DNA of 44,044 nt from Spirochaetota bacterium (GTDB lineage: Bacteria; Spirochaetota; Spirochaetia; SPDA01; B32-G16), in contig QNBH01000007.1 of NCBI GenBank assembly GCA_003645645.1, forward strand, positions 1 to 44,044. Direction: 5' to 3'. Below are positions 8,864-18,056 of this stretch, one piece after another (within the stretch, counting starts at the first letter, position 1; each line of letters opens with the position of its first letter). The position numbers and the translations under genes were made by a program. The notes under the pieces are model-generated. The model did no database searches, was not told the DNA's origin, and worked only from the letters and a program-made list of their open reading frames with translations.

Positions 8864-9409
8864 ATGGCAGAGAAAGCTATTGATCTTTTCCAGGCTTATA
8901 GTCAGAATAAGCTTCCTAAGGAGGGAGGGTATATAGTTTCTTCTTTTTTTATGCCGAGTACAACATACGCCAAATACGAAATTGTGGCATACAACGGAGT
9001 AAAAAGTATTTATCTATCCGACGAAGGTCTTACTTTTCAAACCGATGGTAACAAACTTTTCGTACTTGTAGAGCCTCCTACATATTCAAGAAAGTTTGTG
9101 GAACCTGTAAGCAGAAGCTCGGAAGAGCAGATACCGCACCGTTTCAATGAACTCGAAATATATACCTCCAAGAATCAGGCGAAGGTAATGGTAAGCAAAA
9201 GGCCGATCATGGCATATTCTGCCTTCACAATTCTTAAACCAACGGGGAATAACTTTTCCTTTCTCTTTTACAATCTTCCAGATGTACTGGATACGATTGA
9301 GTTTTTCTTTACCCAGACTCTCAATAAGGATACAGGGCTCTCCCAGTCAGATGCAAAGAAGGCTTCCAAATTTGTTAGAGAAGGGCTTATGAGGTTTACT
9401 ATCTGGTAA
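8864..9409 (+). CDS. Conserved hypothetical protein, 181 residues
   Basis: I do not recognise a named family. A strong ribosome-binding site, TTAGGAGG, sits eight bases before the ATG, so the gene is real and probably well translated. No signal peptide or transmembrane segment is evident. The sequence is a mix of beta-type stretches (IVAYNGVKSIYL, KLFVLVEPP, FSFLFYNLPDVL) and a helical C-terminus (SDAKKASKFVREGLMRF). It follows the TPR gene on the same strand and is followed by hairpins and a pseudogene remnant. Confidence 0.8.
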   Translation: MAEKAIDLFQAYSQNKLPKEGGYIVSSFFMPSTTYAKYEIVAYNGVKSIYLSDEGLTFQTDGNKLFVLVEPPTYSRKFVEPVSRSSEEQIPHRFNELEIYTSKNQAKVMVSKRPIMAYSAFTILKPTGNNFSFLFYNLPDVLDTIEFFFTQTLNKDTGLSQSDAKKASKFVREGLMRFTIW

Positions 9410-9421
9410 TGAATAAAACCA

Positions 9422-9442
9422 CCTGCCTGCAGCACAGGCAGG
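9422..9442. repeat. Perfect hairpin CCTGCCTG/CAGGCAGG
   Basis: CCTGCCTG and CAGGCAGG form an 8-bp stem around the loop CAGCA, 13 bases after the stop of the 181-residue gene. There is no T-run, so it is not a standard terminator. It resembles the hairpin at 42120-42142 (CCTGTCTGC/GCAGACAGG), which suggests a dispersed palindromic repeat family. Confidence 0.55.
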
Positions 9443-9446
9443 ACAC

Positions 9447-9479
9447 CCTGGGCAGTGGTTGTGGAATATGCAGCCCAGG
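9447..9479. repeat. Inverted repeat CCTGGGC/GCCCAGG
   Basis: Seven-base perfect arms at 9447-9453 and 9473-9479 with a 19-base loop, directly after the 9422 hairpin. The two hairpins together make a structured block between convergent genes. Confidence 0.4.
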
Positions 9480-9492
9480 ATCATCTTATTTT

Positions 9493-9608
9493 TACCTATC
9501 CAGTATCTCCCTGATTTTCGATAAAAGTTCCTTTGGCGATATGGGCTTAAGGATAAAATCCAGATCTTTTTCCAATATGTGGCGAGTCAACAAAATCTGG
9601 TGAGAGCC
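9493..9608 (-). pseudogene. Remnant of a response-regulator receiver domain C-terminus
   Basis: Between an in-frame TAA (9609-9611) and the stop at 9493, the minus strand encodes 38 residues whose end reads DLDFILKPISPKELLSKIRE. This is the usual last strand and helix of a CheY-like receiver domain, with the conserved Lys-Pro pair (compare FxxKPFxxxELLxKIRExL). The phosphoacceptor Asp and the first four strands are missing and there is no start codon, so it is a decayed fragment. It lies nine bases beyond the PPDK-like stop, in a different frame from that gene. Confidence 0.6.
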
Positions 9609-9617
9609 TTAAAACTA

Positions 9618-12260
9618 TTAATTCTTTTCCCTTTCGAGAGTACGCTGAGCCACAGCTAGATTGGCAATTGGGACTGAATAAGAAGAACATGATACATAAT
9701 CCAGCCCTGTTTCCATGCAGAACTTAATATTCTCCGGTACGGCTCCATGCTCTCCGCAAAGCCCCGTTACGATATCAGGTCTGGTCATTTTGCCCCTGCG
9801 TGCGGCAATTTCTATCAGTTCTTTAACATGATCATCGAGTACCTGAAAGGGATTCCCGTTTAGTATGTCAAACTGTGTGTAGTCCGGCATAAAGGAGTTG
9901 AAATCGTCTCTGGATAATCCGATGGTTGTCTGAGTCAGATCATTTGTACCGAATGAGAAAAATTGTGCATATTTGGCGATACTACCCGCACCAAGTGCTG
10001 CAACAGGAAGCTCTATCATTGTTCCAATCTTGTAGGGAATTGGCTCGGCATTCATTTTCTCGCGTACTTCCTTCTCTATATCTTTTATTCCCTTTAGATA
10101 TTTTCCCTCTATCTTTTTCCCATAAACAATTATTTTAAGCTCATTCTCGTTCATGATAAGGGGGATCATGATTTCGGGATGAACCTCTATATTTTCTTTT
10201 CTAAGAGTAAAGGCTGCTTCAAAAATAGCCTGAATCTGCATCTCGTATATTTCCGGGTAGGAGATGGCGATTCTGCAGCCTCTATGTCCTAGCATGGGAT
10301 TGAACTCGCTTAAACCATCGATTATTGCTTTTAATTCGTTTTTAGAGATCTCAGGAGCATCCTTCCTCTTTTTGAGATACTCCATAAACGCATTCATCTC
10401 ATCTTCGTTATGAGGTAAAAACTCATGGAGAGGGGCATCGAGAAGCCGGATAGTTACTTCCCTGCCTTCCATGATCTTAAAAATCTTATAAAAGTCATCT
10501 CTCTGCATGTTTTTTAGTTTTTTTAAAGTCTTTTCTCTATCCTCAGTGGAGCCGGAAATGATCATCTCTCTAAAAACATTTATCCTGTCTGCTTCAAAAA
10601 ACATGTGCTCTGTTCGGCAGAGGCCGATCCCCTCCGCCCCGAACTTGAGAGCCAGGGCTGCGTCCCTGGGTTTATCCGCATTAGCCCTGACATGAAAATC
10701 ATTTACAAACTTTTTTATTATAGATATCAGATCGATTAACCCTGAGCTTTCCGGATCCGGCTCGATTAGCTCACCCTTCCCCAGAAACAGTTCCGGCTCG
10801 CCATACTGTGGAACATTCAATGTAACGTAATCTCCTTCTTTTAAGTTTATATCACCTATAGTTGCTTTTTTACTATGTATTCTCATTCCGGTATTAACCA
10901 GCGAAACTTTACCGTACTGTCTGGCAACCACAGAAGCATGGGCGGAATAGCCGCCTTCGCTTGAGAGAACTCCTTTGGCCACTTCTATAGCCTTTACATC
11001 TTCGGCAAATGTTGCAGGCATGCAGAGGATAAAACGTGTATCTTCTCCTCTTACTTGAGCAAGTTTATATGCTTCCAGAAGAGAGTCGGTGGTAAAGAAT
11101 ACACGTCCAATTGCAGCACCCGGAGCTCCGCATATACCTCCCTTTATAACTTTTAGATCCCTTACGGAATTTCTGTTTAATACCGGATGAAGAATCTCGT
11201 GTAATTGATTGGGATTAACAGTCTTTATTACATATTCGTCATCTACCACTTTTCGTTTGTTAAGATCGAGCAGAGTTTGAATATCTGCCTGTGCAGATTT
11301 TATCATCACCGGTCTTTGATCTATCAACCATACTTTATGATTTTCTATTGTAAATCGAATAGAGCGAATCTCGCGAAAATGATCTTCTACTGTTCTTGCA
11401 ATACTCTCCAGCTCTTTCAGATAATTTTTCCCCAGTTTGTTTATGTCTTTCCCTTCACTTTCGATAGTATCGAATTTATTCTCCGAGAAGAAACCGGATA
11501 ATTTTTTCTCTCCGGTTACAATATCTCTGGTGAAAAACATTCCGCTTGCCGAATCTTTTCCGTAATTTCCGTAAACCATTGGTTGAACGAGAATCGCAGT
11601 ATCGTCGTTATTCATCTCATCGTACTTGAGCATTCTGCTTATCCTTTTTAAGGCAATTTCCAGTTGAATATAGGCATCGCTGAAGAAACGTTCATCGAGC
11701 ATGGATTTATACCGTTCTATGGTTTTGATTCTCTCTTCGGGCTTTTCTTCTTTCTCCATATCTTTCGAAAGAGAATCGATGACGGATCTTATCTTTTCTA
11801 AATCCTTCTCCCTCTTTTCCAGCTCTGCAATTTTCTCTTCAATTTCCAGGTTGCCATTTATTAAAAATAAAATTTCATGAAACCCAAAATTTTTACCTAC
11901 AAATCCATTGAAGCCCGGTATTGTCTCATCGGTTAAACCGTAGTTATGCAGAGTGGGATAATGGGCAATTGCCAAATTTGAGCTTATCACTATTTTAAGA
12001 AGCAGAGGTTTTTCCGGATTACCAAACTCCTTCCCGGTGTGTTCTTCCAGTTTTTTTATGTTAGATTTAAGATTTTTTATGAGATTTTCCGAATCTTCAA
12101 GGTAGGCCGCTACTTCCGAGTCTATGATAAATCCAGGAAGGATAGGTAAGTTTAACAGTGCAAAATCGACAGCCTGTCTACCCCGCATTCCTATTTTTTC
12201 TGCAGGTATATTCTTTTTTGAAAGCCCTTCAGAACTAAAAAAGTGGATATTATTCTTCAT
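9618..12260 (-). CDS. Pyruvate phosphate dikinase-like protein with altered ATP-grasp domain
   Basis: Pyruvate phosphate dikinase interconverts pyruvate, ATP and Pi with PEP, AMP and PPi through a swivelling phospho-histidine. The 880 residues match family length. The swivel His441 (GGYSAHASVVAR) and the PEP/pyruvate barrel are well kept: LCRTEHMFFEADR, IRLLDAPLHEFLP, GTNDLTQ and Cys835 in CGEHG. The N-terminal ATP domain is not: the usual VRSGARASMPGMMDT stretch reads KIVISSNLAIAHYPT (about 89-103), the GGKG loop is GMRG, and the FLQTR region is LIDQR. It may be a PEP-binding or phosphotransfer protein rather than a dikinase. ATG with GAGGG eight bases upstream. It follows cfpA and the 327-residue gene; T. 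pallidum TP0746, at the same position, is annotated ppdK as I recall. Confidence 0.88.
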   Translation of the reverse strand: MKNNIHFFSSEGLSKKNIPAEKIGMRGRQAVDFALLNLPILPGFIIDSEVAAYLEDSENLIKNLKSNIKKLEEHTGKEFGNPEKPLLLKIVISSNLAIAHYPTLHNYGLTDETIPGFNGFVGKNFGFHEILFLINGNLEIEEKIAELEKREKDLEKIRSVIDSLSKDMEKEEKPEERIKTIERYKSMLDERFFSDAYIQLEIALKRISRMLKYDEMNNDDTAILVQPMVYGNYGKDSASGMFFTRDIVTGEKKLSGFFSENKFDTIESEGKDINKLGKNYLKELESIARTVEDHFREIRSIRFTIENHKVWLIDQRPVMIKSAQADIQTLLDLNKRKVVDDEYVIKTVNPNQLHEILHPVLNRNSVRDLKVIKGGICGAPGAAIGRVFFTTDSLLEAYKLAQVRGEDTRFILCMPATFAEDVKAIEVAKGVLSSEGGYSAHASVVARQYGKVSLVNTGMRIHSKKATIGDINLKEGDYVTLNVPQYGEPELFLGKGELIEPDPESSGLIDLISIIKKFVNDFHVRANADKPRDAALALKFGAEGIGLCRTEHMFFEADRINVFREMIISGSTEDREKTLKKLKNMQRDDFYKIFKIMEGREVTIRLLDAPLHEFLPHNEDEMNAFMEYLKKRKDAPEISKNELKAIIDGLSEFNPMLGHRGCRIAISYPEIYEMQIQAIFEAAFTLRKENIEVHPEIMIPLIMNENELKIIVYGKKIEGKYLKGIKDIEKEVREKMNAEPIPYKIGTMIELPVAALGAGSIAKYAQFFSFGTNDLTQTTIGLSRDDFNSFMPDYTQFDILNGNPFQVLDDHVKELIEIAARRGKMTRPDIVTGLCGEHGAVPENIKFCMETGLDYVSCSSYSVPIANLAVAQRTLEREKN

Positions 12261-12278
12261 AATTGTTTCCCTCGTACA

Positions 12279-13262
12279 TTAAAAGAGATTGAGAATCTGG
12301 TTAACAGGAGCGCGCAGAAAATCTTCGAATCGAGGACTTGCACCCTGCTTTAAATATCTTTGTAGTTTGGCCACGTCTTTTATATCCTCACCCGCAACGG
12401 CAAAAAGAATTGCACTTCCGTGTTTTACTTTCCCCCATTTAAATAGTGTATTTATATCGTGAATTCTTTCTCCTTCGTAGAATATAAATACCTCGAGGTC
12501 CGGGTGTTTGGATGTATAACTCTGGATGATTTTCTTCCATGCTTCCACATTGCCGTTATGAAATAGCTCGTTTGTAACCGGGACTGAGTACATGGGTGTC
12601 ATACGTTTTTGACCGGTAGCCACGGTTGTTTTTTGTTCTTCCTTAGCAGGCCTGGAAGGAGGAGCGGCCTCCCTTTTCTCAACTCTCTCTTCTTTTTCTT
12701 CTTCTTCTATTTCAGGTTCTTCAAACTTGAAGCTTCCTTTTTTAAGTGATTGGGTTGATTTAATTTTATTGCCTTCGATAAGGGCTATTAATTTCTCGAT
12801 CGATTCATTCTTGATTTTCTCACTTATAGATTCCTGGAAACCGCCGGCGTATATTGTAAGTAATTCATCTTTCTTAAGTTGACCTACATTCTCCCAGTGG
12901 GCTCTGTTTTTGGGATTTATTCCGATAGGACCGAGCTCGGGATGGAAATAAAGCAACAACATATCAACAGCGTTCCATTTGGAGACTTCTTTAACAATTT
13001 CTTCAAACTCTGTGATTGTACTTTTCAAGTTGTATGAACGGTAGTTGTACCTGTATTTATCTACCAGAAGAGCATATACAATTGACATAATCTGTGGAGG
13101 TTGAATCTCCCCTTCTGCAATCATATCATTTAATATATCTGATAGATTTATATAGTCTTCAAAATCATCGAGTAATGCCGAAACAGCCTTGAAGTGGCTT
13201 AGCGATCTATTAAAGCCCTCTCTGGTGGATAATCTTTCGAATTGATATATGGTGTTATCCAT
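12279..13262 (-). CDS. Conserved hypothetical protein downstream of cfpA
   Basis: 327 residues from the chosen ATG at 13262, which has AAGGGGG eight bases upstream; the longer reading with ATG at 13295 would start inside the hairpin at 13286-13317 and lacks a ribosome-binding site. The first 170 residues look helical. A charged, Pro/Glu/Lys-rich linker (about 185-225, EEEEKEERVEKREAAPPSRP) leads to a compact C-terminal domain (about 235-327) with LEVFIFYEGERI and SAILFAVAGEDI strands. No signal peptide. It occupies the place of TP0747 between cfpA and the PPDK gene. I do not recognise a function; a role with the filament or the PPDK-like protein is inferred from context only. Confidence 0.8.
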   Translation of the reverse strand: MDNTIYQFERLSTREGFNRSLSHFKAVSALLDDFEDYINLSDILNDMIAEGEIQPPQIMSIVYALLVDKYRYNYRSYNLKSTITEFEEIVKEVSKWNAVDMLLLYFHPELGPIGINPKNRAHWENVGQLKKDELLTIYAGGFQESISEKIKNESIEKLIALIEGNKIKSTQSLKKGSFKFEEPEIEEEEKEERVEKREAAPPSRPAKEEQKTTVATGQKRMTPMYSVPVTNELFHNGNVEAWKKIIQSYTSKHPDLEVFIFYEGERIHDINTLFKWGKVKHGSAILFAVAGEDIKDVAKLQRYLKQGASPRFEDFLRAPVNQILNLF

Positions 13263-13285
13263 TGATAATTCCCCCTTTATAGAAA

Positions 13286-13317
13286 ACCCCCTCACTTGTG
13301 GGTTTTAGTGAGGGGGT
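13286..13317 (-). terminator. Terminator-like hairpin between cfpA and the downstream gene
   Basis: On the minus strand ACCCCCTCACT and AGTGAGGGGGT pair as an 11-bp perfect stem around a 10-base loop, followed by TTTTCTAT. It lies 24 bases after the cfpA stop and 24 bases before the next start. This is the layout of a partial terminator or 3' stabiliser that would let cfpA be expressed above its downstream partners. Confidence 0.65.
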
Positions 13318-13341
13318 ATCGTGTTTACCCTGACATTTTAC

Positions 13342-15372
13342 TTATAGTGATTTCAGGTCTTCATCCGATGATTTTCTTCCTCGTCTGCCTCTCCCTCTCT
13401 TTGATTGGGTATCAACTACGCCTTTCCCCTCGGTTTCTATTTTACCCTTAGGTTTTTCTTCTCTCTTCCGGGAAGTTTCAGCTTCCGGGGCAGCATTTAG
13501 CATATCGAGGTAGCTCTCTCCTGGAGCTTCTTTCTCCTCTACATCGCTTGTAAACCGCATATCGATATCTTCTCTGATCGTAGATCTTCTCCTAGAGAAG
13601 GATGCAAACGCTGCATCCTGGAAGCCTTTAGAAACACCGTGCAGGAACTCGTTTAACACGTTGGCCATCCCATCCAGAGTTGCCTTCTTTCTTTTGATTG
13701 AGGTTATATCCACATCCAGAAGTAATCCCGGTTGTACATGGTATGGATTGATCATATAATCGAAACGATTAAGCTCTTTTTCCAGAAATGCTAGTCTATC
13801 TTCCATTACTCTGCGTTGGATCGGATAACTGTACTTGTACATGTTTTGAAGCTTCTCTTTCATCAGCAGAAGCTTCTTTTTAAGTTTATCCTTCTCGAAA
13901 TTGTAGGTTCGATTCATTTTCTCTACCTGAGTTTCTGCAGGTTTTACAAAACTCACCTCATCCCAGCTCTTGTCTATATCTTCGTACAATGGTTCTCCAG
14001 TATGAGCCTTTATTTTTTTTCTTATCTTGTTCTTATACAACCTGGCCAGATCTTTGAAATCGGTAATTTTCTTTAAGAACTTTGAATCTTCATAAACCAT
14101 TTCCAGTACATCCCAGAGATGATTTATTTCATTTTCGAAAGATTGTACCTGCACATCGTAAGCTTTACGTTCTTCGATTAACTGGGCATTATCGAAATAT
14201 TTAAGAAGAATCTTATACCTTTCATCTGGTAGTTGATTGTAATCGGTATCTTCATATTCCCGGATAACAAGTTCTCGTCCATTCTTCATATTTTCTATGA
14301 ACTGGTAACCCATTTTCGATGTATCCAGTATGGATGTGATCGAGTTAACGGCCGTATTGTAACCTCTGTTTCTGATATTTTCGATGTCGATGATATTTTT
14401 CAAGTTTTCGCGAATATTAAGCTGATCGAATTCGTTCGGGTCTATCTCTGCACGAAGACCTTCAAGCCTGTCCATAAGGTGCTTTGCAAGAACAGAGTAT
14501 CTCTTTGATTTTGGATTTTCTTTATCGTCCTCTGTAAAATCTTCTACACGTTTCATCTTTTCGAAGATGATTTCGCTATCAGAAAGTTCTTCTTTACCTT
14601 CATCAATGAGCTCTTCTTTTAGATGCTCTATCTCTTTATCGATCTTTTCGATAATGTGATTGGAGATGAGTTCTTTTATCAGATACTCTACTGTTACCTG
14701 ATAATGGTAGATAGGACTTATAAGTTCTGAATCCAGAATATTCACCGATAGCTTAACATCCGAAACTGTCTTGGGCTTGTTTATGTTGTCCTTGAACGAA
14801 CATTTAACTATGGAATATGCATTTTCTCCCCTGATAAATGCTCCAACATCTGTCTTCTGTCGTAGAATAGCGTTTGTTTGATTTTCAAGATCGTTTACAC
14901 CCCGCTGGATGTGTCCCTGAAGATGACCGTACATGTTTACAATGGATTTCTCAATCTCGCCTGTATTGAACTTGTCCATACCGCCGACCTCATCGAGCAG
15001 AGCGGCGATCTCTTTTGGTGTGTAGCGGGTAAGTACCTTCATCTCTTCTTTGTCGATAAAATTGCGGATTTTCTTGGTCATCTCGTCTTCGGCAGTTACT
15101 ATATATCGGTTGAACATGTTTTGATAATTCTGGTTGAAATAGTTGTAAAGTTTCTCTTTTATACCACCCATCACATCGAGTCTTTCCAGGACTTCTTTGG
15201 GAAGCTTTGCGGTTATATGATTCATAACCTTGTCAACTTCTTCTTCCAGAAGCCGGTCTACTTCAGCCTGTTGATCTCTGCTTTCCTGCGCAAGAGAGTT
15301 TCTCGAACCCACAGCACTTCTTTTTTCCGGATGAAATACCATCGGACTTTTTGGTAGTTCTACACTTGCCAT
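13342..15372 (-). CDS. cfpA: Cytoplasmic filament protein A
   Basis: CfpA builds the ribbon of cytoplasmic filaments that runs under the inner membrane of treponemes and related spirochaetes, where it affects chromosome segregation and cell division. The 676 residues agree with the Treponema protein (about 79 kDa). The sequence is highly charged and helical with long coiled-coil-like segments ([41 protein letters not shown]) and a basic C-terminal tail ([10 protein letters not shown]). No signal peptide. The ATG has AGGAGAGGG close upstream, a very strong site consistent with an abundant protein. Recognition rests on the N-terminal sequence, size and the neighbouring gene order. Confidence 0.92.
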   Translation of the reverse strand: MASVELPKSPMVFHPEKRSAVGSRNSLAQESRDQQAEVDRLLEEEVDKVMNHITAKLPKEVLERLDVMGGIKEKLYNYFNQNYQNMFNRYIVTAEDEMTKKIRNFIDKEEMKVLTRYTPKEIAALLDEVGGMDKFNTGEIEKSIVNMYGHLQGHIQRGVNDLENQTNAILRQKTDVGAFIRGENAYSIVKCSFKDNINKPKTVSDVKLSVNILDSELISPIYHYQVTVEYLIKELISNHIIEKIDKEIEHLKEELIDEGKEELSDSEIIFEKMKRVEDFTEDDKENPKSKRYSVLAKHLMDRLEGLRAEIDPNEFDQLNIRENLKNIIDIENIRNRGYNTAVNSITSILDTSKMGYQFIENMKNGRELVIREYEDTDYNQLPDERYKILLKYFDNAQLIEERKAYDVQVQSFENEINHLWDVLEMVYEDSKFLKKITDFKDLARLYKNKIRKKIKAHTGEPLYEDIDKSWDEVSFVKPAETQVEKMNRTYNFEKDKLKKKLLLMKEKLQNMYKYSYPIQRRVMEDRLAFLEKELNRFDYMINPYHVQPGLLLDVDITSIKRKKATLDGMANVLNEFLHGVSKGFQDAAFASFSRRRSTIREDIDMRFTSDVEEKEAPGESYLDMLNAAPEAETSRKREEKPKGKIETEGKGVVDTQSKRGRGRRGRKSSDEDLKSL

Positions 15373-15536
15373 AACCCTCTCCTTAAAATTAATATTCTAT
15401 ATTATTATATTAGAGTATCAGCAAGAACGGTAAATTGTAAAGTATATTTTTCGCTTTTTTTTCTTTTTTTCTTCTTTAACAGTGTTCTCCCACATGATAT
15501 TATAATACATATTGTAGATTTTTTAAGGGAATAAAC
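15373..15536. promoter_or_regulatory. Divergent promoter region of cfpA and the vWA gene
   Basis: 164 AT-rich bases. For cfpA (minus) TTGCTG (15419-15424) and TATAGA (15396-15401) are 17 bases apart, giving a leader of about 16 bases that holds the strong AGGAGAGGG site. For the vWA gene (plus) TATAAT is at 15501-15506, but no good -35 box is seen; a run of T-rich sequence lies upstream. AAGGGA precedes the vWA ATG by six bases. Confidence 0.4.
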
Positions 15537-16919
15537 ATGAAAAAAATAAAAAAAATTTATATTTTACTGTCCTTTTTCCTGATAACTATATTTCAACTGT
15601 ACCCCAATGATAGAGATGAAAATATTGATCTCTTTCTGGTACTTGACAAGTCTCTTTCAATGTCAGAAGGGGAGGCAATTGAGCCCGTTAAAGAATATGT
15701 AAACGAATATATCATAGACAATCTTTTAATTCCAGGAGACAGGATCGTAGTAATTACCTTTTACGGTAAGGCGGAGCTCTTTATTGTGGAAGATTTAAGA
15801 GAGGAAGCAGATAAGAGAAGTTTAAAAGAGAGAATATCTACTATAAAGGCTGATGGGAGGTTTACGGATATCGGAAATGCCCTGGACAAACTTAAGAATG
15901 TAATTGAGGAATATGAACGGGAGGATATGAAAAAATATGTGCTGCTTATAACCGACGGAAAACAGGAAGCACCTCCGGATAGCAAATACTACTCACCTGA
16001 TGGAAGTTTCAATCACGCCTTTTTAGAAAATACAAAAACAATCCAGAAGAAAGGATGGAAAATCCAGATTCTCGGGATAGGTATAGAAACTGCCGCTAAA
16101 GAACTGGCCAGAGAACTTACGGGTGAATATTCTCAGGTAAACGAGGCTCCCACAAAAGAAGAGATCGCCGAAAAAGTGAAGGATATTCTGGGAAGAATAG
16201 AGCAAACCTCCCAACCTATTATTACTCCTTTGAACAGTAGAGGAGAGGGGAAGCTCTCCCTTACAGTTAAGAGTGAAGGTTTTACTAATTATAAAACCGT
16301 ATCGATAGAGAGCATACGCCTCAACTGGGGGGATGGGTTCGATGAGGTAATTGCAGAAAACTTTATTTTCAAGATTTCTCCTAATGAGGAGAAAACTCTT
16401 GAGATACCGATAAGGATTGATGAAAGGGTCGAAGCTGGTAAATATGAGGGCACTCTTGAGTTTACGTTCAAAGGGGATACGGTCTTGATTCCAGCAGTTT
16501 CTTCTGTAAAATTTAGAGTAAAGGGTTTTCTTGAGAATAATTACTGGTTAATCGGAGCAGTGGCACTCTTAATGGGATTAATCATTTTTTCCGCGGTAAA
16601 ACTACTTCAGGGTAAACCTTCCAGGATCAGATTCAGAGTTCTCTTAGAGAATATGCCTGTGCAAAAAGATCCTTTCGTATTGAGCGTAGGGGAGTCACTT
16701 CTTCTCTTTCAAAAAGGGGGTGAGTTTTTCTTCTCCATGGAAGAGTCGGAAGGAATTGTTGCAAGAATAGACGCGGAGGAGAAAGGGCTTTCCCTGCAAG
16801 TTCTTGATGAAAAGAGTTTTCCGGTGATGGAGAAGATCCCCGATAATATTCTCGGAGAGAAACTTCGTGTTAAATCGAAAGCTGGAGGATATGTAACTTT
16901 TACATTCAAGGCGGCGTAA
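15537..16919 (+). CDS. von Willebrand factor A domain membrane protein
   Basis: 460 residues. An N-terminal signal or anchor (about 1-22) leads to a vWA domain with a complete metal-ion-dependent adhesion site: DKSLS (Asp37, Ser39, Ser41), a Thr in GRFTDIG near 108 and Asp in LITDGKQ near 137. A beta-rich middle domain follows, then one transmembrane segment (about 335-357, WLIGAVALLMGLIIFSAV) and a C-terminal domain of about 100 residues. The vWA part is probably periplasmic or outside. It occupies the position of T. pallidum TP0750, a vWA protein next to pallilysin. The following gene starts at or just after its stop codon. The ligand is unknown. Confidence 0.86.
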   Translation: MKKIKKIYILLSFFLITIFQLYPNDRDENIDLFLVLDKSLSMSEGEAIEPVKEYVNEYIIDNLLIPGDRIVVITFYGKAELFIVEDLREEADKRSLKERISTIKADGRFTDIGNALDKLKNVIEEYEREDMKKYVLLITDGKQEAPPDSKYYSPDGSFNHAFLENTKTIQKKGWKIQILGIGIETAAKELARELTGEYSQVNEAPTKEEIAEKVKDILGRIEQTSQPIITPLNSRGEGKLSLTVKSEGFTNYKTVSIESIRLNWGDGFDEVIAENFIFKISPNEEKTLEIPIRIDERVEAGKYEGTLEFTFKGDTVLIPAVSSVKFRVKGFLENNYWLIGAVALLMGLIIFSAVKLLQGKPSRIRFRVLLENMPVQKDPFVLSVGESLLLFQKGGEFFFSMEESEGIVARIDAEEKGLSLQVLDEKSFPVMEKIPDNILGEKLRVKSKAGGYVTFTFKAA

Positions 16920-16922
16920 GTG

Positions 16923-18056
16923 ATGGAGTTGTTTGATTCGCTTCTTTTCGATTTTGAACCATCCGAAAAAATGCCGGGATTTTCACCAAAATGCTCATCC
17001 GCTTTATTTCCTTTTTGGGGAGAATATCGCTTTATCGATTTTGCTCTGCTTAACACCGATTTCCCATCCTGCGGCAGGAGATTGATCTTCTGCAGAAAAG
17101 AGAACATCAGACAATTGAGCTCTTATTCTATAAAATGGAAACAATATGCTCCGGAGCTACATCCCCTGGAGCTGGATATTTCTGCCTTTATGGAAATTAT
17201 AAAGAGCTCACAGGCAGAACATTTCCTTTTATACAATATTGCCTTTCTCGCGATTCTTAATCCTGTGGATATTGAAAGAGTTAAAGGAAATGGGAAAAAC
17301 AGACTTTTAAAATTTACAGTAGAGGAGATTCCCGCGGACATATATTTTATCGATAAGAAAAAATTGATTTCAATGATAGAAGATTCCAGATCACTGATCA
17401 GCAGTAGAGAGCTTTTTACCAAAGATCTTTTTTCGAAGATTCTACTCCCATTTTTCGATAAAATGGAAAATATAGAAGGTAAAGTACTTTTTCAGAACAG
17501 CATTTTGCAACTCTACAGGGAAAATCTAAATATTATCTCAAAGAGTATCTCCTCCGCATTTACCAATCGAATTAAAAGTATAGGTATTACTTCAGATAAA
17601 GAATCCATTATATCCCAGAAAGGATGGGTTAAAAATTCTGTAATATCTTCGAATACAAGAATAGATGGATACGTTGAGAACTCGGTTATCTTTCCCGGAG
17701 TGCATATTAAAGAAGATAGTCACGTGATAAACTCTGTTGTAATGAATCAGAATCAAATAGGAAAGAAAGTACGGATAAAGAATACACTTCTTTTCCCATT
17801 TACAGGTGATAATATTAGCTCTCATACAGTTGGAGAAAACTCTGTGATAGGAAGCTTATCCTCATCATCTGTCAATTCGGACTATCCCGAACAGATAAAG
17901 GATGGACTCACGGTGATCGGGATGAATCCGAATATACCGGACAATACGGTAATAGAATCCGGCTGTCTGGTTGGACCTGATGTATCTTCTGCCATGTTTA
18001 AAAATCGAAAGAAATTGAGGAAGGGGAGCAGCTTATATGGAAATTATAAAATGTAA
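16923..18056 (+). CDS. Degenerate GlgC/GlgD-like sugar nucleotidyltransferase homologue
   Basis: 377 residues. The stretch FPFWGEYRFIDFALLN (about 28-43) corresponds to the PFGGKYRIIDF motif of ADP-glucose pyrophosphorylases, and the C-terminal third is a left-handed beta-helix (KNSVISSNTRIDGYVENSVI and onward), as in GlgC/GlgD. The N-terminal nucleotide-binding signature GGxGTRL is absent, so it is probably not catalytic; regulatory GlgD-type or structural roles are possible. ATG at 16923 is chosen; GTG three bases earlier is an alternative. It is sandwiched between the vWA gene (no spacer) and the lipoprotein gene (20-base overlap), so all three are likely co-translated. Confidence 0.72.
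   Translation: MELFDSLLFDFEPSEKMPGFSPKCSSALFPFWGEYRFIDFALLNTDFPSCGRRLIFCRKENIRQLSSYSIKWKQYAPELHPLELDISAFMEIIKSSQAEHFLLYNIAFLAILNPVDIERVKGNGKNRLLKFTVEEIPADIYFIDKKKLISMIEDSRSLISSRELFTKDLFSKILLPFFDKMENIEGKVLFQNSILQLYRENLNIISKSISSAFTNRIKSIGITSDKESIISQKGWVKNSVISSNTRIDGYVENSVIFPGVHIKEDSHVINSVVMNQNQIGKKVRIKNTLLFPFTGDNISSHTVGENSVIGSLSSSSVNSDYPEQIKDGLTVIGMNPNIPDNTVIESGCLVGPDVSSAMFKNRKKLRKGSSLYGNYKM

Noticed and set aside
9409-9603. 64-codon open frame on the plus strand
   Set aside because: It is antisense to the receiver-domain remnant, overlaps two hairpins, lacks a ribosome-binding site of its own and has no recognisable sequence.
14878-15357. 159-codon plus-strand frame rich in hydrophobic residues inside cfpA
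   Set aside because: It is an antisense shadow of the cfpA coding frame, where charged and helical codons read backwards as hydrophobic ones; there is no start signal.
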